The notes beneath the pieces were generated by a model. That model made no database searches and was not told the DNA's origin. It saw only the letters and a program-made list of their open reading frames with translations. Shown piece by piece: positions 18,750-28,742 of a DNA stretch of 64,000 nucleotides. A program made the translations under genes and the position numbers. Every line of letters starts with the position of its first letter. Within the stretch, counting starts at the first letter, position 1. This DNA comes from Fictibacillus gelatini DSM 15865 (lineage in GTDB: Bacteria; Bacillota; Bacilli; Bacillales; Fictibacillaceae), in contig NZ_AUMP01000001.1 of the NCBI RefSeq assembly GCF_000430745.1, forward strand, positions 124,001 to 188,000, given 5' to 3'.

Positions 18750-19112
18750 CTATGGGGTCGTCACCCTCACACCCTGGACAAAAATATTTACAGAATCAAT
18801 CGATAATCCTAGCATTTGATCAAGCGTATATTTTACTTTTGTTTGGACATTATGAGCCACTTCAGAAATTTTCGTTCCATAGCTTACGATAATGTACATA
18901 TCAATATGAATCTCATCTTCTTCTAAACGCACGACAATGCCGCGGGAAAAATTATCACGGCCTAACAGTTCCGTAATTCCATCTTTAATTTGTTTACGGG
19001 ACGCCATACCCACAATTCCATAACAATCGATTGCTGCACCTCCGCTAATGGCAGCGATAACTTCAGTCGAAATATCAATATGGCCATACTTATTTTTAAT
19101 TTCTATGGACAT
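18750..19112 (-). CDS. yloU: Asp23/Gls24 family protein YloU
   Basis: A 120-residue Asp23-family protein, with IKNKYGHIDISTEVIAAISG at the N-terminus and the conserved VSYGTKISEVAHNVQ segment. Such proteins are often membrane-associated and linked to envelope stress; the exact role of YloU is not known. The ATG at 19112 has AAAGGGG at good spacing; the longer frame from 19148 has none. It is divergent from rpmB and in an operon with fakA. Confidence 0.92.
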   Translation of the reverse strand: MSIEIKNKYGHIDISTEVIAAISGGAAIDCYGIVGMASRKQIKDGITELLGRDNFSRGIVVRLEEDEIHIDMYIIVSYGTKISEVAHNVQTKVKYTLDQMLGLSIDSVNIFVQGVRVTTP

Positions 19113-19244
19113 GAATAGAACCCCTTTCGTGAAACCATTGATTAACACTCATTTTACTATACAATATGTTTTTTTAAAAGCTACCAGACAGTAAGGATAA
19201 AAATATTGTCAAGGATTTTTACTTGAAATACTTAATTTAAACTA

Positions 19245-19273
19245 TTGCATTCTTCCTCCTCTCATGCTACTAT
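19245..19273 (+). promoter_or_regulatory. Sigma-A promoter of rpmB
   Basis: The -35 is TTGCAT (19245-19250), the -10 is TACTAT (19268-19273), and the spacer is 17 bases. A small stem (AGTAT/ATACT) follows in the leader before the AAAGGAGGT ribosome site. Confidence 0.7.
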
Positions 19274-19338
19274 TAGTTAGTATTTAACATACTACTGAAG
19301 TTTTTTCGATCTGCTGTAATAAAGGAGGTACAACGATT

Positions 19339-19527
19339 ATGGCTCGTAAATGTGTGATCACTGGAAAAGGTCCTAAAACTGGAAATAAGCGTTCTCACGC
19401 AATGAACAAATCTAAAAAAAGCTGGGGCGTTAACGTTCAAAAAGTTCGCATTTTAGTAGACGGTAAGCCTAAGCGTGTATACGTTTCTGCTCGCGCACTT
19501 AAGTCTGGAAAAGTTGAGCGTGTTTAA
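19339..19527 (+). CDS. rpmB: 50S ribosomal protein L28
   Basis: A 62-residue L28. It begins [20 protein letters not shown], diagnostic of the family, with a basic C-terminus [15 protein letters not shown]. Only one cysteine (in KCVITG) remains of the CxxC...CxxC set seen in zinc-binding L28 versions. A strong AAAGGAGGT precedes the ATG. Transcribed alone on plus, as in B. subtilis, with its own promoter and terminator. Confidence 0.98.
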   Translation: MARKCVITGKGPKTGNKRSHAMNKSKKSWGVNVQKVRILVDGKPKRVYVSARALKSGKVERV

Positions 19528-19529
19528 TA

Positions 19530-19562
19530 AAAAAACTGTGGCTAGCCACAGTTTTTTTATTA
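19530..19562 (+). terminator. Terminator after rpmB
   Basis: Stem AAACTGTGGCT/AGCCACAGTTT with almost no loop, followed by TTTTATT, directly after the rpmB stop. Confidence 0.85.
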
Positions 19563-19567
19563 AATGC

Positions 19568-19600
19568 AAAAAAGCATCCGATTAGAGGATGCTTTTTTGT
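19568..19600 (-). terminator. Terminator after spoVM
   Basis: Stem GCATCC/GGATGC with flanking A and T runs, lying between the convergent rpmB and spoVM. On minus it is followed by TTTTTTGCATTT, so it ends spoVM; it can back up rpmB termination on plus. Confidence 0.8.
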
Positions 19601-19601
19601 G

Positions 19602-19682
19602 TTACCCTTTTTTAATCGATCCTAAGATTGCCCGTATAAATCCTCCTAAAAACTTAGGTAGCTTAATGGTATAAAACTTCAT
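19602..19682 (-). CDS. spoVM: SpoVM, 26-residue spore coat morphogenetic peptide
   Basis: A 26-codon gene that is easy to miss. The product, MKFYTIKLPKFLGGFIRAIL plus GSIKKG, matches B. subtilis SpoVM almost throughout, including the amphipathic helix and the proline at position 9. SpoVM recognises the convex outer forespore membrane and anchors SpoIVA, starting coat and cortex assembly. The ribosome site GGAGGAGGGGG is very strong. It lies between thiN and rpmB, the same place as in B. subtilis. A sigma-E promoter is expected, but I could not identify one with confidence. Confidence 0.96.
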   Translation of the reverse strand: MKFYTIKLPKFLGGFIRAILGSIKKG

Positions 19683-19783
19683 CTTCCCCCTCCTCCAGGC
19701 CCTGTATAAATAATAAGACATTCACTACCAATGTATTCTCTTATAAAAAAAGCGTACCAATGGACCTGCCATCTAAGGATGTA

Positions 19784-20428
19784 TTATGAATCACGGCTCT
19801 TTATCATCATTAATATGCCGCTTGAGAAAGAATAAGTACCATTTTTCTTTACAAGCTCGTTTGAAATGCAAAGCGTTGATCCTTTTTTAAGCGTTGCATT
19901 TTCCAGTGGGTATTTAAACCCGGAAAGGGTAATTCCTTCGACAATATTAGTAAATGCAAGGAAAGAAATATACCGAAAGTATTCATCCCCTTCAATGATG
20001 TAGTCACCCGGGGCAAATAATTCAATTTTGTTCTGAGAATCGACAATGCTCATCTTTATGCCGTTTTCCAGTCCTTTTAACAACAGTTGAACATTGACTA
20101 ACTCATGATCCAATCGTCCCCCCGTTGCCCCGAGCAAAATAATTTCCTGAGGAGTTTGCCCGAACGCCCAGTTAAGCGCAAGCTCCAAATCCGTTTCATT
20201 TTTTTCGTCAGGGTAAACAAATGTTGTTATCCCCCGCGCCTCAATCGTTTCTTTTTCCGTACGTGTTATCGAATCAAAGTCACCGAACGCACAAGATGGA
20301 GTGATTCTATTTTCCAATAATGTCCACACACCTCTGTCCACTCCGACCCAGACCGTATTTTCCTGTTTTACTTGCGATAAATCCGGCAAACGATGGACCG
20401 GCCCTCCGGCCACAATATAAATCATCAT
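19784..20428 (-). CDS. thiN: Thiamine pyrophosphokinase
   Basis: A 214-residue enzyme that transfers pyrophosphate from ATP to thiamine, giving thiamine diphosphate (B. subtilis YloS/ThiN). Visible motifs: IVAGGP at the N-terminus, VGVDRG, FGDFDS and NETDLELAL followed by GATGGRLDHEL, all typical of the family. The ATG at 20428 overlaps the thiT stop (ATGA), so import and activation of thiamine are translationally coupled here. A second ATG follows directly and could be used instead. Confidence 0.95.
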   Translation of the reverse strand: MMIYIVAGGPVHRLPDLSQVKQENTVWVGVDRGVWTLLENRITPSCAFGDFDSITRTEKETIEARGITTFVYPDEKNETDLELALNWAFGQTPQEIILLGATGGRLDHELVNVQLLLKGLENGIKMSIVDSQNKIELFAPGDYIIEGDEYFRYISFLAFTNIVEGITLSGFKYPLENATLKKGSTLCISNELVKKNGTYSFSSGILMMIKSRDS

Positions 20429-20997
20429 GCTGCGCTTGATACTCCCTTATTTGATCCGTGCAAGATTTTTGGAGCTGTGTTAGTAAGAAATAGAAAAGTG
20501 ATAAGGGTGATCATTGCTACCGGAATCATGTACGATATGTTGTAGAGCAGAGAATAAATGTATGGGTTCATGTTGTCAGGTGCATAGCTTCCAAAAAAGA
20601 CAACACCGGAAATATAATGGCAAACAAGGCGTAATAAACTGCCGAAAAAAATGCCGAACACAATAGACTTCGTTCGCTGTTTCGTAGTTGCATTTGGAGC
20701 TACGGAAAAAAGCCCGGCAAATCCTGCGGCCATGAAAGCCAGCGGGTAATCAAGCAAAATGGAAACAGGATGCGCTCCTGCAATAGGGTTTAAGAGCAGT
20801 TGCAAGAGCCCGACAACAAGTCCTGTTAAAAGCCCTCCTTTTAATCCCCTGCGAAAGGCCATTAAGAAAATGGGGATCATTTCTAGTGAAACCGATCCTC
20901 CCTGCGCCCATAAACCTCTAAAGCTAATCAGGCCAAGAATGATCGAAAGAGCGGACATAATTGCAACTTCCGCTAAAAAAACGACCCGAGAATTCAT
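20425..20997 (-). CDS. thiT: ThiT, thiamine-specific S component of an ECF transporter
   Basis: A 190-residue hydrophobic protein with about six membrane segments, resembling YuaJ/ThiT: EVAIMSALSIILGLI in the first helix, SLEMIPIFLMAFRRG, and GFAGLF followed by FGIFFGSLLRLVCHYISGVVF. ThiT binds thiamine with high affinity and works with the general EcfA-EcfA'-EcfT module encoded elsewhere. In B. subtilis the gene is solitary behind a TPP riboswitch; here it lies between rpe and thiN with only 48 bases upstream and no riboswitch in that gap. Confidence 0.93.
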   Translation of the reverse strand: MNSRVVFLAEVAIMSALSIILGLISFRGLWAQGGSVSLEMIPIFLMAFRRGLKGGLLTGLVVGLLQLLLNPIAGAHPVSILLDYPLAFMAAGFAGLFSVAPNATTKQRTKSIVFGIFFGSLLRLVCHYISGVVFFGSYAPDNMNPYIYSLLYNISYMIPVAMITLITFLFLTNTAPKILHGSNKGVSSAA

Positions 20998-21018
20998 GAT
21001 AAGACCCTCCTAATAAAT

Positions 21019-21041
21019 AACCGGCATATGAAATGCCGGTT
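21019..21041 (-). terminator. Hairpin between rpe and thiT
   Basis: Perfect 9-bp stem AACCGGCAT/ATGCCGGTT with a 5-base loop. On minus it is followed by ATTTATTAGGAGGG, a poor U-tract that runs into the thiT ribosome site. It may be a weak terminator, or a processing or attenuation element that sets the ThiT/ThiN level relative to Rpe. Confidence 0.5.
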
Positions 21042-21045
21042 GTTT

Positions 21046-21693
21046 TTATTTTCCGCGAATAGAAGCTATGGCACGCTCTACATCTTCTTTGCCGTAAATG
21101 GCGGAACCGGCGACGAGTACATTTGCACCAGCTTCCACGCACAGTTTCGCCGTTTCTGCGTTGACACCGCCATCAACTTCGATGTCAATCGTAAGATTAC
21201 GTTCACGAGCCATGGTTGCTACCGCTTTGATTTTCGGCAATACGTCATGGATAAACGACTGCCCGCCAAAGCCCGGGTTCACCGTCATTAAGAGCACAAG
21301 ATCCACATCTTTGAGAACATGTTGAATCGTATCGACAGGAGTAGCCGGATTAATGACGACACCTGGCTTTACGCCAAGTTCTTTAATTAAATGGATCGTA
21401 CGGTGTAAGTGCGGGCAAGCTTCCACATGAACAGAAAGAATATCGGCACCCGCTTTAACAAACTCCGGAATGTATCGATCGGGATTTTCGATCATTAAAT
21501 GGACATCCAGCGTTTTCGCTGTTAACGGCCGTATGGCGCTCACAATAAGGGGCCCCATCGTAATATTTGGAACGAAATGGCCATCCATTACATCAATGTG
21601 AATATAATCTGCCCCAGCGCTTTCTACTTTTTTAATTTCTTCCCCGAGTTTTGCAAAATCTGCGGAAAGTATGGATGGTGCAACTTTAATCAT
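21046..21693 (-). CDS. rpe: Ribulose-phosphate 3-epimerase
   Basis: A 215-residue TIM-barrel enzyme of the pentose phosphate pathway that interconverts ribulose 5-phosphate and xylulose 5-phosphate. Motifs include [39 protein letters not shown] and DGGVN, covering the metal-binding His and Asp residues. It starts one base after the rsgA stop, the usual order prpC-prkC-rsgA-rpe. Confidence 0.97.
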   Translation of the reverse strand: MIKVAPSILSADFAKLGEEIKKVESAGADYIHIDVMDGHFVPNITMGPLIVSAIRPLTAKTLDVHLMIENPDRYIPEFVKAGADILSVHVEACPHLHRTIHLIKELGVKPGVVINPATPVDTIQHVLKDVDLVLLMTVNPGFGGQSFIHDVLPKIKAVATMARERNLTIDIEVDGGVNAETAKLCVEAGANVLVAGSAIYGKEDVERAIASIRGK

Positions 21694-21694
21694 G

Positions 21695-22573
21695 TCAGTA
21701 CCTCCGTTTTTGCTCTTTTATTTCTTGTAAAAATTCCAGGTAATGCTCATATCGGGATGTTGCGATTGCTCCATCCGCCACCGCTTCTTTAACGGCGCAT
21801 TTAGGCTCTGAACTATGGGTGCAGCCTCTGAATTTACATGATGGCCGCCTGTCCCTCATCTCTGGAAAATAATCCGATAGCTCTTCAGGCTCTATGTTAA
21901 TAAAATCGAGTGAGCTAAATCCCGGAGTGTCAGCAACAAGGCCTTCCCCGAAAGGAATAAGTTCCACATGCCTTGTCGTATGTTTACCTCTGCCCAATGA
22001 TTGAGAAATGTCGTTCGTCTCCAAATTCAAATTAGGATTGATCGCATTTAATAAAGACGATTTGCCTACTCCTGACTGGCCGGCAAAAACGGTAATATGA
22101 TCTTTAAACAGGCTTTTCACTTCATCCATACCGACATGCAGGATTGTCGAAGTGGTTAAAACATGGTATCCCAATTTCTCATATTCTTTAATGTAGTCTT
22201 CTATTTCAAGTTTTTTTTCATTGAGAAGGTCAATTTTTGATATACAAATGATCGGTGTAATCTCATTGGCTTCAATATGGACGAGAAAACGGTCAAGTAA
22301 AAGCGAACTAAAATCAGGCCGATTGGCGGAAAAAACAAGAATCGCCTGATCGACATTTGATATGGGCGGGCGAATGAGCTCATTTTTCCGTTCTTTTATC
22401 TCCAATATATAGCCATCCGTCTCGCTCGATGATTCAAATTCCACCCAGTCACCGACAAGGGGGCTTATTTTTTTCTTGCGGAAATTCCCTCGTCCTCTGC
22501 ACTGAAATACTGTCCCATCAGATAAAACATAGTAAAATCCTGCAAGTGATTTTATAATTCTGCCTTCACTCAT
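21695..22573 (-). CDS. rsgA: Ribosome small-subunit GTPase RsgA (CpgA)
   Basis: A circularly permuted GTPase of about 292 residues acting in late 30S maturation. Order: OB fold, G4 (CISKIDLL), G1 P-loop ([14 protein letters not shown]), G3 (DTPGFSS), then a zinc-finger region [20 protein letters not shown] at 22582 would overlap prkC by 8 bases and has AAAGGGAA upstream; the ATG at 22573 gives MSEGRIIK, matching the family start, and is chosen here. Either is possible. Follows prkC, which phosphorylates CpgA in B. subtilis (established). Confidence 0.94.
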   Translation of the reverse strand: MSEGRIIKSLAGFYYVLSDGTVFQCRGRGNFRKKKISPLVGDWVEFESSSETDGYILEIKERKNELIRPPISNVDQAILVFSANRPDFSSLLLDRFLVHIEANEITPIICISKIDLLNEKKLEIEDYIKEYEKLGYHVLTTSTILHVGMDEVKSLFKDHITVFAGQSGVGKSSLLNAINPNLNLETNDISQSLGRGKHTTRHVELIPFGEGLVADTPGFSSLDFINIEPEELSDYFPEMRDRRPSCKFRGCTHSSEPKCAVKEAVADGAIATSRYEHYLEFLQEIKEQKRRY

Positions 22574-22574
22574 T

Positions 22575-24578
22575 TTAATCACCGTGTTTCCCTTTAAACT
22601 TTCCTTTTTTCACATCTTCATAATCAAATGTTTTAGAAGCCACTTTTTTATCGTTCAAGTAAACGGTATAAGAAGCTTCACCATCAGGCTTAACCGTCAG
22701 CGGCAACATATACTCCGTTGTTTCCGTTATATCTTCCTCTTTAAACACGCTGTCTGTGGCATTTGCATCACTGTAGACAATTTTCACATGGAATGTTTTC
22801 CCTTTATCTTCATCTGAAACTTCAACTTTTAGTTTATTATTGAACGTAATTTCCTTATCTTTACCATCTGGTTTCGTTTTTTTTTCAGGATCCTCGCCTT
22901 TTGAAATCGTCACTTTAATGGTCGACCCTTTTTCAACGCTTGTATAAGGCGATGGCGATTGATTGATGACTTTTCCATTTTCTACTGAATCCGAATACTC
23001 ATAAGTGAATTCAACTTTAAGACCATTGTTGTCGGTATATTCTTTCACCCTGCTCTGCCACTGATCGTAAAAATTCGGCAATTGGATCGATGGGGCTCCC
23101 TTAGATACTCGCAATATAATTGGATCCTCTGATGGATTTACTTTTTCACCCTTTTTAGGCTTTTGTGAAATGATATTATCTTTTGCCACTTCTTCAGATT
23201 CAACCGGAACGACTTCAATATTATCCGTGTCATATCCATTCTCGTCCAACAGCTTTTTCGCTGAATCAATATTCATTCCTGTAACATCAAGCATATCTAC
23301 TTTTTTAAATCCTCTTGAAACATAAAGGGTAATGGAACTTCCTTCTTTTGCGCTCGTCCCTTCACCCGGCGATTGGCTGATAACATGTCCCTGAGCCACT
23401 TTATCATCATAACGAATTTTTCGATTGACTTTAAATTTATGCTTTGCAAGTTCGTCAAAAGCATCTTCATATGGTTTATTTACGACATTTGGAACAGTAA
23501 CTTCTTTAACAGCAAATAAGCTAGGAAAGACGGTAAAAGCAGCAACGGTTGAACCTCCAACTAGCAACACCGCAAGAAGGATGATAAGCCACCATTTTTT
23601 CTTCTTTTTCTTCGGTTTTTTCTCGGGCTTATCCGGTTGTTCCTCTATCTTCTCTACTTCAGCACCAGTTGTGTTCGCCTGCGGGCTGGAAATAGGCGTC
23701 ATAACGCGCGTGACATCCTCTTCCTCATCAAACGATTGCCATTTATTTTCATTGACACGTTCAGGTAGTAGAGCTGTATCTAAGTCTTCAAGCAATTCAT
23801 CCGCACTTTCATATCGTTGCAACGGATTTTTTGCCAGTGCTTTCAAAATAATATTTTCAACACTTTGAGGAATCTCCGGATTTAATACTCTCGGCTCAGG
23901 AATTTCTTCCTGCAAATGTTTTAATGCGACAGAAACAGGAGATTCACCTGTAAATGGAACAGATCCTGTCAACATTTCAAATAAGACAATGCCTAAAGAA
24001 TAAATATCGGATTTGGCGGTTGCTCCCCCTCCTCTTGCCTGTTCAGGAGAGAAATAATGGACGGAGCCTAAAACCGAATTCGTATGTGTAATCGTAGCGG
24101 ACGTAATGGCAAGAGCGATGCCAAAATCGGTTACCTTCGCAACTCCCTGTTCGTCTATTAAAATATTATGGGGTTTTATATCCCGATGAATAATCCCATG
24201 GCGATGGGCAACAGCCATTGCTGATGCAATCTGTTTGATTATGCGGATTGCTTCATCAACCGGAAGACGGCCATGTTCTTTAATGTAGCCTTTTAATGTT
24301 TTCCCCTTCACGTACTCCATAACAATAAAGTACGTATTGTTTTCTTCGCCGACGTCAAAAATATTAACGATATTTGGATGGTCTAAACTTGTCGCAGCTT
24401 CTGCTTCCCTTTTAAATCTTCTAATAAATTCTTCATCACTAGAAAACTCCGGCCGGAGAATTTTAACGGCAACATCTCGGTCGAGGATTAAGTCTTTAGC
24501 ACAATAGACAATGGCCATTCCCCCATCACCGATGATGTCTAGTAATTTATAACGACCACTTATTCTTCTTCCAATCAT
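22575..24578 (-). CDS. prkC: Membrane Ser/Thr protein kinase PrkC with PASTA domains
   Basis: A 667-residue receptor kinase. The cytoplasmic kinase domain (1-270) has the glycine loop GDGGMA, lysine K39 in VAVKIL, HRDIKPHN and DFGIA. A basic lysine-rich linker leads to one membrane helix (about 335-357), then three PASTA repeats that sense peptidoglycan fragments and a C-terminal beta-rich domain. In B. subtilis it governs germination in response to muropeptides and stationary-phase physiology. Its ATG overlaps the prpC stop (ATGA). Full length. Confidence 0.97.
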   Translation of the reverse strand: MIGRRISGRYKLLDIIGDGGMAIVYCAKDLILDRDVAVKILRPEFSSDEEFIRRFKREAEAATSLDHPNIVNIFDVGEENNTYFIVMEYVKGKTLKGYIKEHGRLPVDEAIRIIKQIASAMAVAHRHGIIHRDIKPHNILIDEQGVAKVTDFGIALAITSATITHTNSVLGSVHYFSPEQARGGGATAKSDIYSLGIVLFEMLTGSVPFTGESPVSVALKHLQEEIPEPRVLNPEIPQSVENIILKALAKNPLQRYESADELLEDLDTALLPERVNENKWQSFDEEEDVTRVMTPISSPQANTTGAEVEKIEEQPDKPEKKPKKKKKKWWLIILLAVLLVGGSTVAAFTVFPSLFAVKEVTVPNVVNKPYEDAFDELAKHKFKVNRKIRYDDKVAQGHVISQSPGEGTSAKEGSSITLYVSRGFKKVDMLDVTGMNIDSAKKLLDENGYDTDNIEVVPVESEEVAKDNIISQKPKKGEKVNPSEDPIILRVSKGAPSIQLPNFYDQWQSRVKEYTDNNGLKVEFTYEYSDSVENGKVINQSPSPYTSVEKGSTIKVTISKGEDPEKKTKPDGKDKEITFNNKLKVEVSDEDKGKTFHVKIVYSDANATDSVFKEEDITETTEYMLPLTVKPDGEASYTVYLNDKKVASKTFDYEDVKKGKFKGKHGD

Positions 24579-25339
24579 TTAGCTTCCCTTTCTTGCTCTT
24601 CGCGATCATTGGAAATTAGGACAATTGTTATGTTGTCCTCACCTCCAGCTTCATTCGCAAGGCTGACGAGCCGCTCTACTTGTTCATGTATCGTCAATTG
24701 GTCGTTATTTAGCATTTCTTCCATCGTTTCTCTAGACACTTTATTCGATAGTCCATCAGAACATAATAAGACAACATCGCCTTTTTCCCATGTAAACGAA
24801 AGAAGATCAACATTGATCGTTTCTTCCGTGCCAAGCGCCCGCAAAATCCAATGTTTCCTCGGATGGTTCTCCGCTTCATCTTCAGACAGTTGCCCTGAAC
24901 GGACAAGTTCATTAACAAGTGTATGATCTTCCGTCATTTTAGTTAATGAACCTTGTTTTAAAAGGTAACAACGACTATCTCCAATATGTAACAATGAAAC
25001 GGACGCCGGGGTACAAATGGCTGCAACTAAGGTCGTCCCCATTCCATCACATTCTTTATTCTCTTTTGCATGTTGAAACAGCCTCTGATTCGTATCTTCA
25101 ACCGCATCGAGCAGCCATTTTTCAGCTTTTTCCGGCGTATCAACTTCGCCTAAGTCTGTATCTTTCCACTTTTCATTTAGTAATGAAACCGATTTTGAAC
25201 TGGCGACGTCTCCCGCCTTATGTCCGCCCATGCCATCTGCAACGATGGCAAGAAAGTGTTCACCTTTCGTGAACACTCCCCCGCTGTCTTCGTTATGCTG
25301 CCGTACTTTGCCTGTATCAGTTTTCAGTGCATACTTCAT
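24575..25339 (-). CDS. prpC: PP2C-type protein phosphatase PrpC
   Basis: A 254-residue PPM-family metal-dependent phosphatase that reverses PrkC phosphorylation. Metal-binding motifs VADGMGGHKAGD near residue 35 and DGLSNKV, and the closing EDNITIVLI are intact. The start is the ATG at 25339 (MKYALKTDTGKVRQHNED); the frame is open to a GTG at 25348, but that GTG is part of the GAGGTGA ribosome site. Overlaps prkC by four bases. Confidence 0.97.
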   Translation of the reverse strand: MKYALKTDTGKVRQHNEDSGGVFTKGEHFLAIVADGMGGHKAGDVASSKSVSLLNEKWKDTDLGEVDTPEKAEKWLLDAVEDTNQRLFQHAKENKECDGMGTTLVAAICTPASVSLLHIGDSRCYLLKQGSLTKMTEDHTLVNELVRSGQLSEDEAENHPRKHWILRALGTEETINVDLLSFTWEKGDVVLLCSDGLSNKVSRETMEEMLNNDQLTIHEQVERLVSLANEAGGEDNITIVLISNDREEQEREAK

Positions 25340-25344
25340 GAAAG

Positions 25345-26430
25345 TCACCTCGTTTCTTCTTGACGCTCCTTGGCCCGGAGCTGCCCGCAGGCCGCATCAA
25401 TGTCATGCCCTTGCTCGCGGCGAATCGTAGCATTTACCCCGCGTTTTTTTAGCGTCTCGAGAAATTTAAAAATTTGCTTCCTCGGTGTCCTGACATAGTT
25501 GCGTTCCGGAACATAGTTGACTGGAATTAAATTGACATGGCATTTTACATTTTTAATTAATTCAGCCAATTCTTCCGCATGTTCAACCTGGTCATTGACG
25601 CCGCCGAATAGACCGTACTCAAAAGAGACACGTCTTCCCGTTTTTTTAATATAATATCGAATCGCATCCATTAACTCATTTAAAGGATACAAACGATTAA
25701 CTGGCATAAGCTTGCTTCGGAGCTCTGTATTCGGTGCATGGAGGGAAATCGCAAAATTAATTTGCATTTCCTGGTCAGCAAATTGATAAATGGCTGGTAC
25801 AATTCCACTCGTCGAAACCGTAATATGCCGGGCCCCGATGTTTAAGCCTTTATCATGGTTAACGATCTTTAAAAACTTTAGCATCCCGTCAAAATTATCA
25901 AACGGTTCACCGATGCCCATAATGACGATTGAATCGACCCGTTCATTCGTTTCGTCCAATGCCCGTTGCACTTGAAGGACTTGTGAAACAATTTCCCCGG
26001 CGTGCAGGTTTCTTTTTAGGCCTCCAAGTGTTGATGCACAAAATGTACAGCCAAGACGACATCCTACCTGTGTTGTCACACAAACGCTGTTGCCGTAGTT
26101 ATGGCGCATTAATACGGTTTCAATCGAATAACCGTCTTGCAATTCAAATAAAAATTTGATCGTTCCATCCGATGATTCCTGGCGAACGACTTCTTTCATC
26201 GGCTCAATATAAAAAACATCTTGCAGCTTTTCTCTTAATCCTTTTGGCAAATTGGTCATTTCATCATACGATGTGACACGTTTTGTGTATAACCAATCAA
26301 AAATTTGAGCCGCTCTGAATTTTGGTTCATGAATATCTTCGAGCCAATTTTGTAAATCCGAAAGCTCCAATGAAAAAATGGAAGGTTTAATATCCGGATT
26401 CGCCTGTTTTTCACTTAATGGTTTCAGCAT
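25345..26430 (-). CDS. rlmN: 23S rRNA/tRNA adenine-C2 methyltransferase RlmN
   Basis: A 361-residue radical SAM enzyme methylating A2503 of 23S rRNA and A37 of some tRNAs. The [4Fe-4S] cysteines are in [11 protein letters not shown] (CxxxCxxC), the GIGEPFDN motif follows, and a methyl-carrying cysteine lies near the C-terminus in DAACGQLRA. It follows rsmB by 13 bases and precedes prpC, as in B. subtilis (yloN). Confidence 0.97.
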   Translation of the reverse strand: MLKPLSEKQANPDIKPSIFSLELSDLQNWLEDIHEPKFRAAQIFDWLYTKRVTSYDEMTNLPKGLREKLQDVFYIEPMKEVVRQESSDGTIKFLFELQDGYSIETVLMRHNYGNSVCVTTQVGCRLGCTFCASTLGGLKRNLHAGEIVSQVLQVQRALDETNERVDSIVIMGIGEPFDNFDGMLKFLKIVNHDKGLNIGARHITVSTSGIVPAIYQFADQEMQINFAISLHAPNTELRSKLMPVNRLYPLNELMDAIRYYIKKTGRRVSFEYGLFGGVNDQVEHAEELAELIKNVKCHVNLIPVNYVPERNYVRTPRKQIFKFLETLKKRGVNATIRREQGHDIDAACGQLRAKERQEETR

Positions 26431-26443
26431 GCCAACTCACCAC

Positions 26444-27802
26444 CTATTGTCTTTTCTCGCTTTTTTTAAAGCATGCTAAGTAAAAGCCGTCGCTGTTAAA
26501 ATAATGGGGCAAAATTTGCACCTGGGCTTTTCCCGCTTTTACATAGGGCTGCAACGGTTCTGGAAGTCTTTTAATAAATGCTTCATCCCAGCTGAATTCC
26601 GGATGTTCATTCAGAAATTGAACTGCCATCTGTTCATTCTCTTCTTTATCGATCGTACATGTACTATATAATAATAGACCCCCGGGCTTCAGAAGACCAG
26701 CGACTTTATCTAAAATCTCTCGTTGAATATCGGTAATTCTTTCAACATCTGATTCTTTTTTCGTCCATTTTAAATCAGGCTTCTTCCGAATAACACCAAA
26801 TCCTGTGCAAGGAGCATCGACTAAAATGCGATCAAATGATTCCGGTTCAAATACATCAGGCGCCTTTCGTGCATCTAACGCTTTCGCTTCAACATTCGTT
26901 AAATGAAGGCGACTTTTTAGTTCAAGGATGAGCTTCACTTTATGTGGATGAAGGTCAAGCGCAATCACTTCACCTGAATGATTTAACAATTCTGCGATAT
27001 GCGTCGTTTTCCCTCCCGGAGCGGAACATGCATCCAAAATTTTTTGCCCTTGTTTAACATCGAGCGCCGGGGCAACGAGCATCGAACTTTCATCCTGAAT
27101 CGTCAATAGCCCTTTTTTATAACTTTCTGATTGGGGGAGGCTGCCTTTTACAATTTTAATAGCACTCGGGGAAAGTTCTCCACGACTTGCGATAACCCCT
27201 TCGTTTTCCAACAATTTGATGGCCTCTTCCCTTGTCGTTTGGTTGCTGTTGACTCTTGCTGCAACCGGTGCCGGGATTGTATTTATTTGGCACATCTGAA
27301 TTGTTTCTTCTTCTCCATACTGCTTGATCCATCGTTTCACCAGCCAGCGTGGAGTGCTATATTCAAGGGCGATACGGTCGAGTTTATCGTCGATCTCTTT
27401 AAAACTTCTGACCCCTTCTCGCTGAATTTTTCTAAGGACACCATTGACGAATGACGCAATTCCTTTATGGCCGCGTCTTTTTGCAATTTCGACGGCCTCG
27501 TTCAAGATCGCATGGTCGGGAATTCTGTCTAAATAATGCATTTGGTACAACGACATGCGAAGCAATACGAGCACCCAGCGGTCGACCTTGTCCATCCCTT
27601 TTTTAATGAACGGCGTAAGAAAGAAATCAAGCGTGTTTTTTCTTTGAATGGTTCCATAGACAAGTTCGGTTAAAAGTCCAATGTCAGTTTTGCTTAACTC
27701 GCTCTTCTTGATCGACTGGTTAAGCAGGAGGTTGCTGTAGGCCTGGTTTTGTTCAATTTTAATAAGGATATCAAGGGCAATGTTTCTTGCACTATTTTTC
27801 AA
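26444..27802 (-). CDS. rsmB: 16S rRNA (cytosine-967-C5)-methyltransferase RsmB
   Basis: About 452 residues: an N-terminal NusB-like RNA-binding domain (1-140) and a C-terminal Rossmann methyltransferase with SAM motif [21 protein letters not shown] and the catalytic YSTCTI cysteine. It overlaps the end of fmt. The frame is open from a GTG at 27811, but that GTG belongs to the TTAGGTGA ribosome site, so the UUG at 27802 ([10 protein letters not shown]) is preferred. Confidence 0.94.
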   Translation of the reverse strand: MKNSARNIALDILIKIEQNQAYSNLLLNQSIKKSELSKTDIGLLTELVYGTIQRKNTLDFFLTPFIKKGMDKVDRWVLVLLRMSLYQMHYLDRIPDHAILNEAVEIAKRRGHKGIASFVNGVLRKIQREGVRSFKEIDDKLDRIALEYSTPRWLVKRWIKQYGEEETIQMCQINTIPAPVAARVNSNQTTREEAIKLLENEGVIASRGELSPSAIKIVKGSLPQSESYKKGLLTIQDESSMLVAPALDVKQGQKILDACSAPGGKTTHIAELLNHSGEVIALDLHPHKVKLILELKSRLHLTNVEAKALDARKAPDVFEPESFDRILVDAPCTGFGVIRKKPDLKWTKKESDVERITDIQREILDKVAGLLKPGGLLLYSTCTIDKEENEQMAVQFLNEHPEFSWDEAFIKRLPEPLQPYVKAGKAQVQILPHYFNSDGFYLACFKKSEKRQ

Positions 27803-28733
27803 AAGATTCACCTAACTTTGTTCCAATGGATAAATTTGCACCTTGTAGAAACTGCTTTGCCGCCATTCTTTTTTTGCCGGCCGGTTGCAATTCCGTTACG
27901 AGTATCGCCGTTTTGTTTCCGGAGGCAACGACAAAACCGTCATTTTGGATTTCTACAATCGTGCCGGGTTCCATCGGTTCCTTCCGCTTAACTTTTAATC
28001 CCTGCCATATTTTTAGCGGTTTACCGTTTAAGCTAGTATAAGCGACAGGCCATGGATTTAACCCGCGGATTTGATTGTAAATATCTTCGCCATCTTTCCC
28101 CCAGTCAATTTTCTCCTGCTCCCTGGAAATATTGCTGGCAAATGTCGCTTTCTCATCGTCCTGCTTTACCGGACGTATCTTTCCTTCGATAAGGTCAGGT
28201 ATTGTTTGCGATAATAATTTTGCCCCGGCCGCGCTAAGTTTATCATGCATCGTACCGACAGTGTCAACCTCTTCAATCGGAACGACAACTTGAGTGAGAA
28301 TATCTCCGGCATCCAGCTTTTCGACCATATACATGATCGTAACACCTGTTTCTTTTTTTCCATCGATAATGCATTGATGAATCGGCGCTCCGCCTCTATA
28401 TTCCGGAAGCAAAGAGGCATGTACGTTAATGCAGCCATATTTGGGAGCTTCCAATACCGCCTTCGGCAAAATTTGCCCATATGCCGCCGTCACGATCAAA
28501 TCTGGCTTTAATTGAATGATTTCTTCATATTCTTCCCTTAATTTCCGCGGTTGATAAACAGGAATTTGATGACGCAAAGCTTCTTCTTTTACAGGTGTCG
28601 GTTTAATGATCTTTTTGCGCCCCTGCGGCTTGTCCGGCTGTGTGACAACCGCCTGCAGTTCATAGCCATCCATAACTAATTGGCGTAATATAGGGACGGA
28701 AAAATCCGGTGTTCCCATAAAAACAATTTTCAC
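27792..28733 (-). CDS. fmt: Methionyl-tRNA formyltransferase
   Basis: Formylates initiator Met-tRNA with 10-formyl-THF. The N-terminal catalytic domain begins [12 protein letters not shown] and has the [12 protein letters not shown] active-site motif near residue 110; a C-terminal OB domain follows. About 313 residues with the GTG start at 28733, preceded by AAAGGTAGGTG; an in-frame GTG at 28742 lies inside that ribosome site and is less likely. Adjacent to def, the deformylase that removes the same formyl group. Confidence 0.95.
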   Translation of the reverse strand: MKIVFMGTPDFSVPILRQLVMDGYELQAVVTQPDKPQGRKKIIKPTPVKEEALRHQIPVYQPRKLREEYEEIIQLKPDLIVTAAYGQILPKAVLEAPKYGCINVHASLLPEYRGGAPIHQCIIDGKKETGVTIMYMVEKLDAGDILTQVVVPIEEVDTVGTMHDKLSAAGAKLLSQTIPDLIEGKIRPVKQDDEKATFASNISREQEKIDWGKDGEDIYNQIRGLNPWPVAYTSLNGKPLKIWQGLKVKRKEPMEPGTIVEIQNDGFVVASGNKTAILVTELQPAGKKRMAAKQFLQGANLSIGTKLGESFEK

Positions 28734-28742
28734 TCCAGGCAC

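Noticed and set aside
19683-19783. A sigma-E promoter for spoVM
   Set aside because: A TATACA-like sequence is present, but no -35 at the right distance; the case is too weak to list.
20998-21045. Possible TPP riboswitch upstream of thiT
   Set aside because: The gap is too short and lacks the conserved CUGAGA and ACCUGA segments; only a simple hairpin is present.
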